Shown piece after piece: positions 8,680 to 16,298 of a DNA stretch of 64,000 nucleotides (the stretch's first letter is position 1; each line of letters starts with the position of its first letter). The position numbers were made by a program, and so were the translations under genes. The notes under the pieces were generated by a model. That model ran no database searches. It was not told the origin of the DNA and worked only from the letters and a program-made list of their open reading frames with translations. This DNA comes from Bacteroidales bacterium UBA1181 (lineage in GTDB: Bacteria > Bacteroidota > Bacteroidia > Bacteroidales > Paludibacteraceae): positions 67,459 through 131,458 of the forward strand of contig DBYR01000002.1 of the NCBI GenBank assembly GCA_002310215.1, given 5' to 3'.

Positions 8680-8705
8680 CGCATGATATGGAGGAAGAAG
8701 GAAAC
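8680..8705 (+). repeat. 26-bp direct repeat, right copy
   Basis: This is an exact copy of 7323-7348, on the other side of the DUF4268 gene. It lies in non-coding DNA directly before the hsp20 terminator. Confidence 0.75.
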
Positions 8706-8708
8706 AAT

Positions 8709-8749
8709 TTTGTAAAAATAACGAAGGCCTCCCTTTCGAGAAGCCTTCG
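8709..8749 (-). terminator. Rho-independent terminator of hsp20
   Basis: On the minus strand the arms at 8749-8743 (CGAAGGC) and 8728-8722 (GCCTTCG) form a stem and are followed by a T-rich stretch (TTATTTTTA). It lies 28 bases past the hsp20 stop. Confidence 0.75.
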
Positions 8750-8776
8750 ATTATCAGTTTAGTCACGCTCTAAGCC

Positions 8777-9250
8777 TTATTGTATCTCTATCTGTTTGGT
8801 GGCAGGCGCCGTCTCGACGATCTCCTTCTTAGGCAAGGAGATGTTCAACACGCCATTCTCCATCTTTGCGGCGATCTGATCGATATCGACGTTCTCAGGG
8901 ATGACAAAGCTCTGAGAGTAAGAGGCGTAGGAGAATTCTCTCCGTATCCATGTTCCCTTCTTCTTGTCATCGTCTTTCTTCTCGTCTTTTTTCTCATCCT
9001 TCTTCTCCAAGGAGATGACCAATTCGTTGTACTCGTTGATGTTGATCTTAAAGTCCTCTTTGGTCATGCCTGGTGCGGCAATCTGGATGTCGTAATCCTT
9101 TTCGGATTCCTTGATGTTCACTGCTGGAGTGGCGAATTGCTTGACAGCAGGAACACCCATAAATTCATCATTGAAGAAGTCTTCAAAAATGGAAGGAAGC
9201 CAGCTGCCCGAGTTGGCGTTCTTTCTTGAATTTCTTACTAATGGTAACAT
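8777..9250 (-). CDS. Small heat shock protein, Hsp20/alpha-crystallin family
   Basis: This is an ATP-independent holdase chaperone that forms cytoplasmic oligomers and binds unfolding proteins. The 157-residue protein has the N-terminal segment LPSIFEDFFNDEF, an alpha-crystallin domain (about 40-145) containing DYDIQIAAPGMTKEDFKI, and the family signature ENGVLNISLPKK near the end. A highly charged stretch of repeated KKDEKKDEKKDDDKKK type replaces the usual short loop in mid-domain. The start is supported by a GGAGGT ribosome-binding site 7 bases upstream. The gene stands alone with its own terminator. Its upstream region holds a -24/-12 type promoter and two inverted repeats. Confidence 0.95.
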   Translation of the reverse strand: MLPLVRNSRKNANSGSWLPSIFEDFFNDEFMGVPAVKQFATPAVNIKESEKDYDIQIAAPGMTKEDFKININEYNELVISLEKKDEKKDEKKDDDKKKGTWIRREFSYASYSQSFVIPENVDIDQIAAKMENGVLNISLPKKEIVETAPATKQIEIQ

Positions 9251-9324
9251 AGTAACCTCCGTTTTTTAAGTAAACATTTAATTCATTTTCTGCCCCCGCT
9301 TCATCGGCGGGTTCACCATCGATA

Positions 9325-9342
9325 GTTCAATAAGTGTGCCAA
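9325..9342 (-). promoter_or_regulatory. Sigma-54-like (-24/-12) promoter for hsp20
   Basis: On the minus strand the sequence TTGGCACACTTATTGAAC matches the sigma-54 pattern TGGCAC-N5-TTGC, including the GG and TG pairs at the proper 10-base distance; only the base after TTG differs (A for C). It lies about 75 bases before the hsp20 start codon. No TAnnTTTG box was found closer. Whether the organism has RpoN cannot be seen here. Confidence 0.5.
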
Positions 9343-9362
9343 GCCGATTTTTTTACTAACTA

Positions 9363-9375
9363 ACTGACAATCAGT
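9363..9375. promoter_or_regulatory. Short perfect inverted repeat upstream of hsp20
   Basis: ACTGA-CAA-TCAGT is a perfect 5-bp inverted repeat about 20 bases upstream of the -24 element. It is a possible operator or activator half-site pair. Confidence 0.35.
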
Positions 9376-9391
9376 CATTAAGTAGACAAAA

Positions 9392-9421
9392 TGTCCACTT
9401 TTGGGGCCTAAAAGATGGACA
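9392..9421. promoter_or_regulatory. 30-bp near-palindrome, possible upstream activator site for hsp20
   Basis: The outer arms TGTCCA (9392-9397) and TGGACA (9416-9421) enclose the inner arms CTTTT and AAAAG around GGGGCCT. The element lies 50-80 bases upstream of the -24 box, roughly where enhancer-binding proteins of sigma-54 promoters bind. Confidence 0.45.
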
Positions 9422-9481
9422 AATTGGCACATTCCGTCGCAGAAGAACGATGGAAGGGTCTGGCATGGTAAAATGGGGGGG

Positions 9482-10174
9482 CTATTTTTTCTCGATGTGC
9501 GTCACGGTGGCGGTTTTGCCCTGGACTTTAAATTTCACTTCGTAGCCGGCGAAGGGAAATCCGTAGGTGCGTTCCTCGTCGTCGTGGTAGGCGGGACGAG
9601 GGTCTTGTGCGATGATGTCCCGTAGTGTGTCCCTCTTCTTGGGTGGGATGAGGCTAAGTAGATTCTCGGGAATGTTCACTTCGAGCGTGTAGTCCGTGTT
9701 TTGCGAGGTGAATCCCTTGCTGGCCTCCGGGTGGCAGTCGGCCGGGATGTAGGGCTTGATATCGTAGATGGGTGTGCCGTCCATGAGGTCCGCCCCCGAG
9801 ACAACCAGTATATCACCCCGTTCCTTGTCGTGCGCGATCTTCTCTAACTTTACGCAGGAGAGGCCTATTCCGTTGGGCCGGAAGGGCGAGCGGGTGGCGA
9901 AGACGCCCATGCGGGTGTTGCCGCCGAGTCGGGGAGGGCGGACGGTCGGCGACCAATCCTCCCGTATGTTTTCGGAGAATCCCCAGATGAGCCAGATGTG
10001 GGTGAAACCCTCCAAGCCACGGAGCGACTCCGCCTGCCTGAACTCCGGCTCGAAGACGATCTTCGCCTGTAGGCTCTCCACCAACCCGCTCTGCCTTGGA
10101 ATGCCGAACTTGGTGGGGAGGTCGCCGTGGATGCGCGCGATGACTTTGAGTGCTGTGGTTTCCATCCTGCTCAT
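9482..10174 (-). CDS. trmO: tRNA (N6-threonylcarbamoyladenosine37-N6)-methyltransferase TrmO
   Basis: TrmO (YaeB/TsaA family) methylates the t6A37 base of some tRNAs with S-adenosylmethionine. The protein is 230 residues. It shows GFTHIWLIWGF, TRSPFRPNGIGLSCVKL and, in the C-terminal domain, IAQDPRPAY, which is the family hallmark. The middle motif LMDGTPIYDIKPYIP is also typical. A start at the second methionine (10165) is equally possible. The gene is single and transcribed toward hsp20, 230 bases from that gene's start. Confidence 0.93.
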   Translation of the reverse strand: MSRMETTALKVIARIHGDLPTKFGIPRQSGLVESLQAKIVFEPEFRQAESLRGLEGFTHIWLIWGFSENIREDWSPTVRPPRLGGNTRMGVFATRSPFRPNGIGLSCVKLEKIAHDKERGDILVVSGADLMDGTPIYDIKPYIPADCHPEASKGFTSQNTDYTLEVNIPENLLSLIPPKKRDTLRDIIAQDPRPAYHDDEERTYGFPFAGYEVKFKVQGKTATVTHIEKK

Positions 10175-10492
10175 TTTTTATGATTCATACGCAAAACTAA
10201 TACTTCCGGCCCATAAATCAGCTTGTTTGCCACGATTATCGTATGGATTGATTCGATTTTCCTGCATGATGATGGCGGTATGCGCTATTTTTGTAATCGA
10301 TGAAGAGTTGATAATATGTACAAACATAACACTGTAATTATTTAAGTTTTTTTCATGATAACCAGTGCCGGGGCTAATCCCCTCTCTTCAGGATAGGGGA
10401 TAACTCGGACTCTATTGAAAAACAGTCGGTGTCGTTTGAAAAATTGCCCTGAAAAAACGCTTGAGGGAAATTTGTTTGTTTTTTGATTAATC

Positions 10493-10532
10493 GGAGGTAT
10501 GGTATGGGTACGTGCCGCACCTCCTTTTTTTT
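10493..10532 (+). terminator. Hairpin with T8 tract before the chromate transporter operon
   Basis: GGAGGT (10493-10498) pairs with ACCTCC (10519-10524), followed by eight T residues (10525-10532). The stem is short, but the T run directly behind it is typical of an intrinsic terminator or attenuator. Confidence 0.5.
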
Positions 10533-10533
10533 G

Positions 10534-10541
10534 TATCTTTG
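10534..10541 (+). promoter_or_regulatory. Bacteroidetes-type -7 box for the chromate transporter pair
   Basis: TATCTTTG matches TAnnTTTG and lies 20 bases upstream of the first start codon, directly behind the T8 hairpin. No clear -33 TTTG was found. Confidence 0.5.
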
Positions 10542-10560
10542 TGGTGTTTAATGTTCGGTT

Positions 10561-11112
10561 ATGGTACCATTAAGGGATTTGTTCACGATATTCTTGCAGA
10601 TCGGCGCGTTCACGCTGGGGGGCGGCTATGCGATGTTGGCGATGGTGGAGCGTTCCATCGTGACGAAGAAAGGCTATATCGGCAAGGAAGAGTTTTGGGA
10701 CATGATAGCGGTGGTGCAGACGTTACCTGGCGTCTTCGCCATCAACACGGCACTCTATGTGGGTTATAAACTGCGGGGGAAGCGGGGTGCATTGTGTGCT
10801 TCCGTGGGGGCTGCGTTGCCTTCCTTCATCGCCATCCTGTTGATCGCTGCGTTCTTCGCCGAGGTGAAGGATAACGAGCTGGTCGAGCGTATCTTCCGGG
10901 GCATCCGCCCTTGTGTGGTGGCGCTCATCCTCGTGCCGGCCGTGAACCTGATACGGAACAATTGCAAGGGGTGGAAGATGTTGCCCATCCCGCTGATTTC
11001 CGCCGCTCTGATCGGCTTCTTCAAGGTCTCTCCGATACTGATCATCGTGGTGGTGGCCGTGTCGGCTTTGCTCTATGGAATATATTTCAGTAAGAAAATG
11101 GAGGGGAGGTGA
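10561..11112 (+). CDS. Chromate transporter, first short-chain ChrA subunit
   Basis: Short ChrA proteins are half-size membrane proteins of the CHR family that work as pairs; their best-known substrate is chromate, but the natural one may differ. This 183-residue protein has the N-terminal motif LGGGYAMLAMVE, then LPGVFAINTALYVGY, and several hydrophobic helices (for example LPSFIAILLIAAFFA and ISAALIGFFKVSPILIIVVVAVSAL). The second half-transporter follows and overlaps its end, so the two are translationally coupled and probably form one heteromer. The PGP found in most ChrA proteins is PGV here. Confidence 0.88.
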   Translation: MVPLRDLFTIFLQIGAFTLGGGYAMLAMVERSIVTKKGYIGKEEFWDMIAVVQTLPGVFAINTALYVGYKLRGKRGALCASVGAALPSFIAILLIAAFFAEVKDNELVERIFRGIRPCVVALILVPAVNLIRNNCKGWKMLPIPLISAALIGFFKVSPILIIVVVAVSALLYGIYFSKKMEGR

Positions 11113-11114
11113 GT

Positions 11115-11654
11115 ATGGTTCTGTTGAAGTTGTTTTATGTATTCTTTAAGATTGGCATGCTGGGCTTCGGCGGTGGTTATGCGATGCTCTCCCTGATCCA
11201 GTTTGAGGTGGTGGACCACTATGCGTGGGCCACGCTCGGTGAGTTCTCCGATATGTTGGCGATTTCCCAGATGACGCCGGGACCCGTCTCTATTAACACG
11301 GCCACCTACGTGGGTTATGCGGTGGCGGGACTGCCGGGTGCGGTGGTGGCGACGATCGCTTTGTGCCTTCCGTCCTTCCTGATGATGTATTTCGTGGTGC
11401 GTTTCCTGATGAAGAACAAGGAGAACAGGTATGTGCAATATGTGCTGTCTGGGTTGCGTCCTGTCTTGGGCGGACTCATCTTGGCGGCGGCCATGTTGCT
11501 GATGAACAGGGAGAACTTCTGCGACTTCGGATGGCCGGACCGTAACCTCTCCGTGCTCATCTTCGTGGCCTCCTTCGTGGCGCTCTACTGCTTTAAGGTG
11601 AACCCGATGTGGCTGATCGTCGCCTCGGGTGTGGTGGGGGCATTGATCATGTAG
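11115..11654 (+). CDS. Chromate transporter, second short-chain ChrA subunit
   Basis: This partner of the previous gene has the motifs FGGGYAMLSLIQFEV and MTPGPVSINTATYVGY near the N terminus, followed by hydrophobic helices. The ATG at 11115 is preferred to an overlapping GTG at 11109 because a GGAGG ribosome-binding site (11104-11109) sits just before it. The start lies 2 bases past the first subunit's stop. The two genes are separate half-transporters, as in many bacteria, and not one broken gene: each has its own complete N-terminal motif set. Confidence 0.88.
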   Translation: MVLLKLFYVFFKIGMLGFGGGYAMLSLIQFEVVDHYAWATLGEFSDMLAISQMTPGPVSINTATYVGYAVAGLPGAVVATIALCLPSFLMMYFVVRFLMKNKENRYVQYVLSGLRPVLGGLILAAAMLLMNRENFCDFGWPDRNLSVLIFVASFVALYCFKVNPMWLIVASGVVGALIM

Positions 11655-11694
11655 AAAAAATTAAATCAGGGAATATATGGAAAGGAGGAGAATC

Positions 11695-13596
11695 ATGGCA
11701 TGCTTAAGGTTGTTGACGACATTGGTTTTCTCTTTGTCGTTCGCAATCAGTGCTTTAGGTGCGAAATATTCGTATGATATAAAGGATAAATCTGCGTTCG
11801 AAGCCTTCTCCGGGCTCCCGCTGGTGGGGAAATATGGTCAAGTCAGCGCTGTGAAGGTCTTTTATGTGATAAAGGGGAATAGTCTATATTTCCTGAATAA
11901 TAAATACTACACCTTCCACTACGACTTTTGTGTGGACCAGCTGAATCCTTCCACGGATTTGTCACAATTCAATGAATACAATTATTCCCAGCACCCCAAT
12001 CGTAAATATCTGTTGGCCAATGTGAATTACTATAAAACATTGGATGTGTACGCTTTGGAGTTCTCCGAGGCGGATGTTCTCACGCGTGATCAGGTGCTGT
12101 TGTTATGGAAGGAGGTCTCCCGCTCTTCCTGTTGGGGGAAGAACCTGAAGTTGATGCTTGGTAGTGGCCATATCGCGAAGATGCGCGCGCAGCTGGAGGG
12201 AGAGGTCCCTTTGTTGTCTCCGTCGGAGGTTTATGGCACCTTGTCTTACCAAGCCGTCAGCCCGAAGAGCTGTGACGGCAGATTGCGTTTCGTATCGGAC
12301 CTTGATTCTATGTGGGGGAAGATAGAGCCTACGGATGTGGTCGTGTTGCCACATTCCCCGCTTGTGTTGCCGCAGGTGGCGGGTGTTATCGTGGCGGAGT
12401 TCCAGACCCCGTTGAGCCATTTGTCCATATTGGGTCAGAACCGAAAGATCCCTGTGGCGGCCTTGAAGGATGCGTTCCAAAACGATCTCTTGCGTAGTTA
12501 TGATGGCAAACTGGTCCATTTCGAGGTGACCTCGGACACGTTCCGTCTGAAGGAGATAGAGGAATTGAAACAGGCTAAGAAGCGCAAGAAAATGTTGTCG
12601 TTGGGATATGACCTGTCGGTGGACCGGTTGGTCCATCTCGATTCGCTCGGTAGAAACGCCCATCGTTATATAGGGCATAAAGCCTGCAATTTCTCCCTCC
12701 TCAGCCAACTCAGCAGGGAGGAGGACTCTCGGTTTAAGGTGCCGGAGTGTGCCTTTGCGATCCCTTTCTATTTTTACCAGCAGCATGCGCTTCGTTCGGG
12801 AGCGCAGGGGTTGATCGACACGCTCATAGACGAGGGTGTTTCTTGGGAGGACCAAAAGGTGTCGGAGTGGTTGAAGAAGATACGTGCCGTGATCGTCTCC
12901 TATCCGATGGATTCCTCCTTGGTGGAGTCGCTCGACCGTCAGGTGGAGGGGTGCGCTTTCGAGAAGTTGCGGTTCCGTTCCTCCACCAATGCGGAGGATG
13001 CCGCATGGTTCTCAGGCGCAGGCTTGTACGACTCGCAGTCTGCGGTCATTGGCAGTTCTATCAAGACAATGGAGCGGGCGGTGAAGCGTGTTTGGGCGAG
13101 CCTCTGGTCGTATGCGGCCTATAAGGAGCGTTGCTATTATCGGATAGACCAAAGATGTGTCTTCATGGGAGTCTTGGCCCATCGTGCCTTCCCTTCGGAG
13201 CAGGTGAATGGTGTGGCTGTGACAAAGAATCTGTATAGGGCAGATTACCCAGGCTTTACGGTGAATGCGCAGGTGGGCAATGAAAATGTGGTGGCGCCGT
13301 CGCCGGGTATCGTTTGCGACCAGTTCATCTGTGTGCCTCAGCGGTATGATGAGTTGTATGCGGACAAATATCCTATTGATATTATCACACAATCCAACCT
13401 GACGGATGGTGAGTTGACCATGAACGACGAGGAGATCAATCTGCTGGCGGGGCAACTGGATATAATCAATGATTTCTTCTATGAAAAGTTACGCCTCAAT
13501 GTCTTGTATGAGGAGTTTGCGGTAGATGTGGAATTTAAATTGGACGGGCCAACTCGCCAACTCTATGTGAAGCAAGTCCGCCCGTATAATAATTAA
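11695..13596 (+). CDS. Exported protein with PEP-utiliser (phosphohistidine) and PPDK ATP-grasp-like domains
   Basis: The protein starts with a hydrophobic signal-like segment (LLTTLVFSLSFAISALGA), so it is probably exported. The ATG at 11695 is chosen over 11677 because AGGAGG lies a few bases before it. In mid-protein, VIVAEFQTPLSHLSILGQN resembles the phosphohistidine loop of PEP-utilising enzymes, with the histidine kept in the LSHLSIL segment. The C-terminal 200 residues resemble the ATP-grasp domain of pyruvate phosphate dikinase/PEP synthase: LRFRSSTNAEDAAWFSGAG, then VKRVWASLWSYAAYKER, and a final EFKLDGPTRQLYVKQVRPY. The order, phosphohistidine domain first and ATP-grasp second, is that of glucan water dikinase rather than PEP synthase. 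No PEP-binding TIM barrel is seen. Substrate unknown; an exported ATP-grasp enzyme is odd. Confidence 0.75.
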   Translation: MACLRLLTTLVFSLSFAISALGAKYSYDIKDKSAFEAFSGLPLVGKYGQVSAVKVFYVIKGNSLYFLNNKYYTFHYDFCVDQLNPSTDLSQFNEYNYSQHPNRKYLLANVNYYKTLDVYALEFSEADVLTRDQVLLLWKEVSRSSCWGKNLKLMLGSGHIAKMRAQLEGEVPLLSPSEVYGTLSYQAVSPKSCDGRLRFVSDLDSMWGKIEPTDVVVLPHSPLVLPQVAGVIVAEFQTPLSHLSILGQNRKIPVAALKDAFQNDLLRSYDGKLVHFEVTSDTFRLKEIEELKQAKKRKKMLSLGYDLSVDRLVHLDSLGRNAHRYIGHKACNFSLLSQLSREEDSRFKVPECAFAIPFYFYQQHALRSGAQGLIDTLIDEGVSWEDQKVSEWLKKIRAVIVSYPMDSSLVESLDRQVEGCAFEKLRFRSSTNAEDAAWFSGAGLYDSQSAVIGSSIKTMERAVKRVWASLWSYAAYKERCYYRIDQRCVFMGVLAHRAFPSEQVNGVAVTKNLYRADYPGFTVNAQVGNENVVAPSPGIVCDQFICVPQRYDELYADKYPIDIITQSNLTDGELTMNDEEINLLAGQLDIINDFFYEKLRLNVLYEEFAVDVEFKLDGPTRQLYVKQVRPYNN

Positions 13597-13608
13597 AATT
13601 CATAATTC

Positions 13609-13652
13609 CCTAGGGCGTTGCCCTAGGCTATATGTGTGTCGCCCTTTCAGGG
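13609..13652 (-). repeat. Dispersed palindromic intergenic repeat
   Basis: There are two hairpins: CCTAGGGC/GCCCTAGG with a 3-base loop (13609-13627), and GCCCT/AGGGC with loop TTC (13641-13652). Read on the minus strand, the order (a CCCTGAAAGGG hairpin, then a GGGCAACGCCC hairpin) matches the related element at 38596-38647. Confidence 0.65.
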
Positions 13653-13694
13653 CTGGGGTTTGCGCATCGTGTAGAGTCGCACATCCCTTCCCCC

Positions 13695-13720
13695 AATTGA
13701 CTACGTCGAACTGACGTTTC
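13695..13720 (+). repeat. Dispersed 26-bp motif, copy A
   Basis: The core GACTACGTCGAACTGACGTTTC recurs at 15069-15094 and 15228-15253 (minus orientation) and at 20571-20596 (plus). It is followed here by TTAATTC repeats that run into the 3' end of queA and supply its last codons and stop. Confidence 0.65.
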
Positions 13721-13734
13721 TTAATTCAAAATTC

Positions 13735-14955
13735 TTAATTCTTAATTAGCAACGAGCTGTCCCCATAACTCAAGAACCTGAAATCGTTCTTCATGGCATA
13801 GTCGTACATCCTCTTCCAATCGTCGCCCACGAAGGCGGAGATGAGCAGCAACAGGGTGCTCTGCGGTTGGTGGAAGTTGGTGATGATGGCCTTCACCAGG
13901 TGGAATTGGTAGCCTGGCACGATGATGATTTGGGTGTCTGCGCTGATGCTTTCCAGCTCATGCTTCTCCATGTAATGGAGGATGGCGTCCAACGACTCTT
14001 CCGTAGAGAGGGAGTAGCCGCTCTCGTAGGGCATCCATTGCGTCACCTTGAGTTCGGTCTCAGGTAGTTCCATGTTCTCCGCCAGCTGGCAGCCGATGTA
14101 GTAGAGGCTCTCCAACGTGCGGACGGAGGTGGTGCCGACCGCCACGACCTTGCCCGCCTCGCGTATCTTCTCGATGACACTACGGCGGACGCATATCCAT
14201 TCGGAGTGCATCTCATGGTCGCCTATGGTCGCCGATTTGACCGGTTGGAAAGTGCCTGCCCCCACATGGAGCGTCACCTCCTCGCAGTTGATGTTTTTCT
14301 TGCGGAGCGACTCGAACACCTCGGGTGTGAAGTGGAGTCCAGCCGTAGGCGCCGCCACGGATCCCTTGATCTTCGAGTAGACGGTTTGGTAGGTCACCTT
14401 GTCGCGGTCCACCGTCTCCCGATGCAGGTAGGGCGGGATAGGCAATACGCCGAAAGCGTCCAGTATATCCGCGAAGTTGGTGCTTGGCTCGTCCCAGAAG
14501 AAGCGCACGTGGTAGGCGTTTCCCTCCGCCTCCAGTTTCTCCGCCTTGAGGATCACCTCCTTGCCGTTCACCTTCACGTCACGTTCCAGTATGGTGCCCG
14601 CCTTCCACTTGCTGGCGTTGCCGATCATGCATTTCCACACGCACTCGCCTATGGCTTGGAAGGTGAGCACGTAGTCGTGCGGGCGGACCGGCTCCAGGCA
14701 GAAGACCTCGATACGGGCGCCGGTCTCCTTGTGGAATAGGAGGCGCGCTTGGATGACGCGGGTGTTGTTGCAGACCAGCAAATCACCCTCGTTGAGGTAT
14801 TGGGAAATGTTCTTGAACGTCGAGTGGGAGATGTCCCCGTCTCGATAGAGCAACAGCTTCGATTCGTCCCTTTTCTCTAAAGGGAATTTGGCGATTCGCT
14901 CGTCTGGAAGGTCATAGTTGAAATCTTCTATGGCTATGTTTTGCGGAGTTTTCAT
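13735..14955 (-). CDS. queA: S-adenosylmethionine:tRNA ribosyltransferase-isomerase QueA
   Basis: QueA transfers the ribosyl part of SAM to preQ1-modified tRNA to form epoxyqueuosine. Motifs: DFNYDLPDERIAKFPLEKRD at the N terminus, LLVCNNTRVIQARL, GSVAAPTAGLHFT, LHVGAGTFQPVK, VVAVGTTSVRTLES and ITNFHQPQSTLLLLISAF. At 406 residues it is somewhat longer than E. coli QueA. The final residues IKN and the stop lie inside an AT-rich TTAATTC repeat that belongs to the adjacent dispersed element, so the C terminus may have been set by repeat insertion. A -7-like box precedes it. Confidence 0.96.
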   Translation of the reverse strand: MKTPQNIAIEDFNYDLPDERIAKFPLEKRDESKLLLYRDGDISHSTFKNISQYLNEGDLLVCNNTRVIQARLLFHKETGARIEVFCLEPVRPHDYVLTFQAIGECVWKCMIGNASKWKAGTILERDVKVNGKEVILKAEKLEAEGNAYHVRFFWDEPSTNFADILDAFGVLPIPPYLHRETVDRDKVTYQTVYSKIKGSVAAPTAGLHFTPEVFESLRKKNINCEEVTLHVGAGTFQPVKSATIGDHEMHSEWICVRRSVIEKIREAGKVVAVGTTSVRTLESLYYIGCQLAENMELPETELKVTQWMPYESGYSLSTEESLDAILHYMEKHELESISADTQIIIVPGYQFHLVKAIITNFHQPQSTLLLLISAFVGDDWKRMYDYAMKNDFRFLSYGDSSLLIKN

Positions 14956-14976
14956 GTCTTCTTCTTTAATTCTCCG

Positions 14977-14984
14977 CGAAGGTA
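14977..14984 (-). promoter_or_regulatory. Probable -7 box of queA
   Basis: TACCTTCG on the minus strand matches TAnnTTTG except one base and lies about 22 bases before the queA start codon. Confidence 0.35.
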
Positions 14985-15068
14985 GTTAATTGAATTAAGA
15001 GTTATGAATTAAGAATTAAGAATTGTTGGTTTGACGGGGTCAATTATGAATTATGAATTTTGAATTAT

Positions 15069-15253
15069 GAAACGTCAGTTCGACGAAGTCAATTGTGGGA
15101 CGTGCGGGCTCTGCATGATGCGCACCCCCAGCCCCAACGGGGCGACATCCTCCAGGCAGGGGTGTAACCCCTGTGAACGAAGCGGCAAGTGTGACCGAGC
15201 CCCGAAGGGGTGACACATGATAATTTTGAAACGTTAATTCGTCGTGGTCGATT
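15069..15253 (-). repeat. Dispersed three-hairpin repeat flanked by two copies of the 26-bp motif
   Basis: Two minus-strand copies of the motif found at 13695 (15069-15094 and 15228-15253) enclose three hairpins: GCCCC/GGGGC (15131-15143), CAGGGGT/ACCCCTG (15157-15173) and CCCC/GGGG (15200-15210). The same three hairpins in mirror order appear at 20372-20454. The surrounding 14956-15288 carries further AATTAAGAATT repeats and no gene. Confidence 0.7.
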
Positions 15254-15288
15254 GTGGGGAACTGGCGTCGATTCTTAGCTTTCCCAAT

Positions 15289-16269
15289 TCATTCTTTGAT
15301 TATTTTCCGTATTGCGGACCTCCCATCTTTCGTGATTTTCAGGAAATACAATCCGGGCTGCAATTCCCTTATTGACATGACGTTGCCGACAGTACTCTTT
15401 AGCAATTTTCCGTCGTCATCAAAGAGGGAAAGCGAGCATCCGTCAATGCTTACGTGAACAACGTCCGATGCAGGGTTAGGATAGACAGAGACATTTAGTT
15501 CGGATTTGATATCTCTTACCCCGTCAACATTCTTGCTTATCACTTTAGTGAATCCATCGATTGTTGACAGATCAGTTTGGGTGTAAAATGGTGCGGCTAT
15601 CATATCGATCATCGCATAAGTTCCTTCTCTATCCCTTGCGCACCTGACATGTAGGCAAGTATCTTCGTGTGTGTCAATGATGAAATTCCATGCTATGTTC
15701 ATGTCTTCATGTAAATATCTTAAACGATCCACGTTGTCAATAGCGCTAAAATTCGTAGTGTCTTCGATAAGATAGACGTCATACATGGCGCTCTCGGTTT
15801 GCGTATAGTGATTGATGAGATGAGAAATGGCTGCTATCGCCTGCTTCCTTGACATTCTTCCGTCTATCCTCACCGTGTCCCATTTCGTTAAACGTTCAGG
15901 AATTCCGACTGTGTCTATCTTCTGGTAAGATGAATCTTGTTTCGATAAAAACAGATATGTCACGTATGGAGATTGGTCGTCGTAAACAAAGTTTTCAGGT
16001 GTTGTGATGAAAAAAGCATAGTGGTCTTGTGGTACGAAAAACGTGTCTGAAGCAGACCCAATCAATTCGTTGTTTTCATACAAATCTCTATAGTTGACAA
16101 TTGTGTCCACATCGTGCTCCATCACACCCACACGATAATAGTAATCGTAAAAACCGGGAATAGAGTCTGAAGCATATTCATAAACGAAGTCCAAGGCCGA
16201 GTCTGCACTTTCAAAAGCGAAGGATGCCGATGATATCATCAGTGATAAGTATAGAAGGAAGTGTTTCAT
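15289..16269 (-). CDS. T9SS-exported protein of unknown function, tandem paralog 3
   Basis: This is the last of three tandem paralogs behind a C10 protease gene. The 326-residue protein has a signal peptide (HFLLYLSLMISSASF), an unknown middle domain and a C-terminal Por-type sorting domain: VYPNPASD, then GLYFLKITKDGRSAIRKIIKE-like strands. The sorting domain directs export through the type IX secretion system. N-terminal (ADSALDFVYEYASD) and C-terminal parts are nearly identical among the paralogs, while the middle differs more. Conserved landmarks are VYLIEDTTNFS, WNFIIDTHEDTCLH and APFYTQTDLSTIDG. I do not recognise the middle domain. Inhibitor, chaperone or substrate of the protease are all possible. 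Confidence 0.85.
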   Translation of the reverse strand: MKHFLLYLSLMISSASFAFESADSALDFVYEYASDSIPGFYDYYYRVGVMEHDVDTIVNYRDLYENNELIGSASDTFFVPQDHYAFFITTPENFVYDDQSPYVTYLFLSKQDSSYQKIDTVGIPERLTKWDTVRIDGRMSRKQAIAAISHLINHYTQTESAMYDVYLIEDTTNFSAIDNVDRLRYLHEDMNIAWNFIIDTHEDTCLHVRCARDREGTYAMIDMIAAPFYTQTDLSTIDGFTKVISKNVDGVRDIKSELNVSVYPNPASDVVHVSIDGCSLSLFDDDGKLLKSTVGNVMSIRELQPGLYFLKITKDGRSAIRKIIKE

Positions 16270-16298
16270 GTTATTTTTTTATAAAATCCACCCCTTCG

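Larger units (their letters stand above)
10175..10560. other. Intergenic region between trmO and the chromate transporter genes
   Basis: There is no convincing gene in these 386 bases. They contain an inverted repeat ATCCCCT/AGGGGAT (10377-10383 with 10395-10401), then a terminator-like hairpin at 10493-10532, then a -7 promoter box at 10534-10541. I see nothing else. Confidence 0.6.

Noticed and set aside
9424..9442. A second TTGGCACA on the plus strand as another sigma-54 promoter
   Set aside because: The -12 half does not match (GTCG where TTGC is expected) and no plus-strand gene follows.
10561..11654. A frameshifted single chromate transporter
   Set aside because: Each half has its own complete N-terminal motif set and start codon; paired short ChrA genes are a known arrangement.
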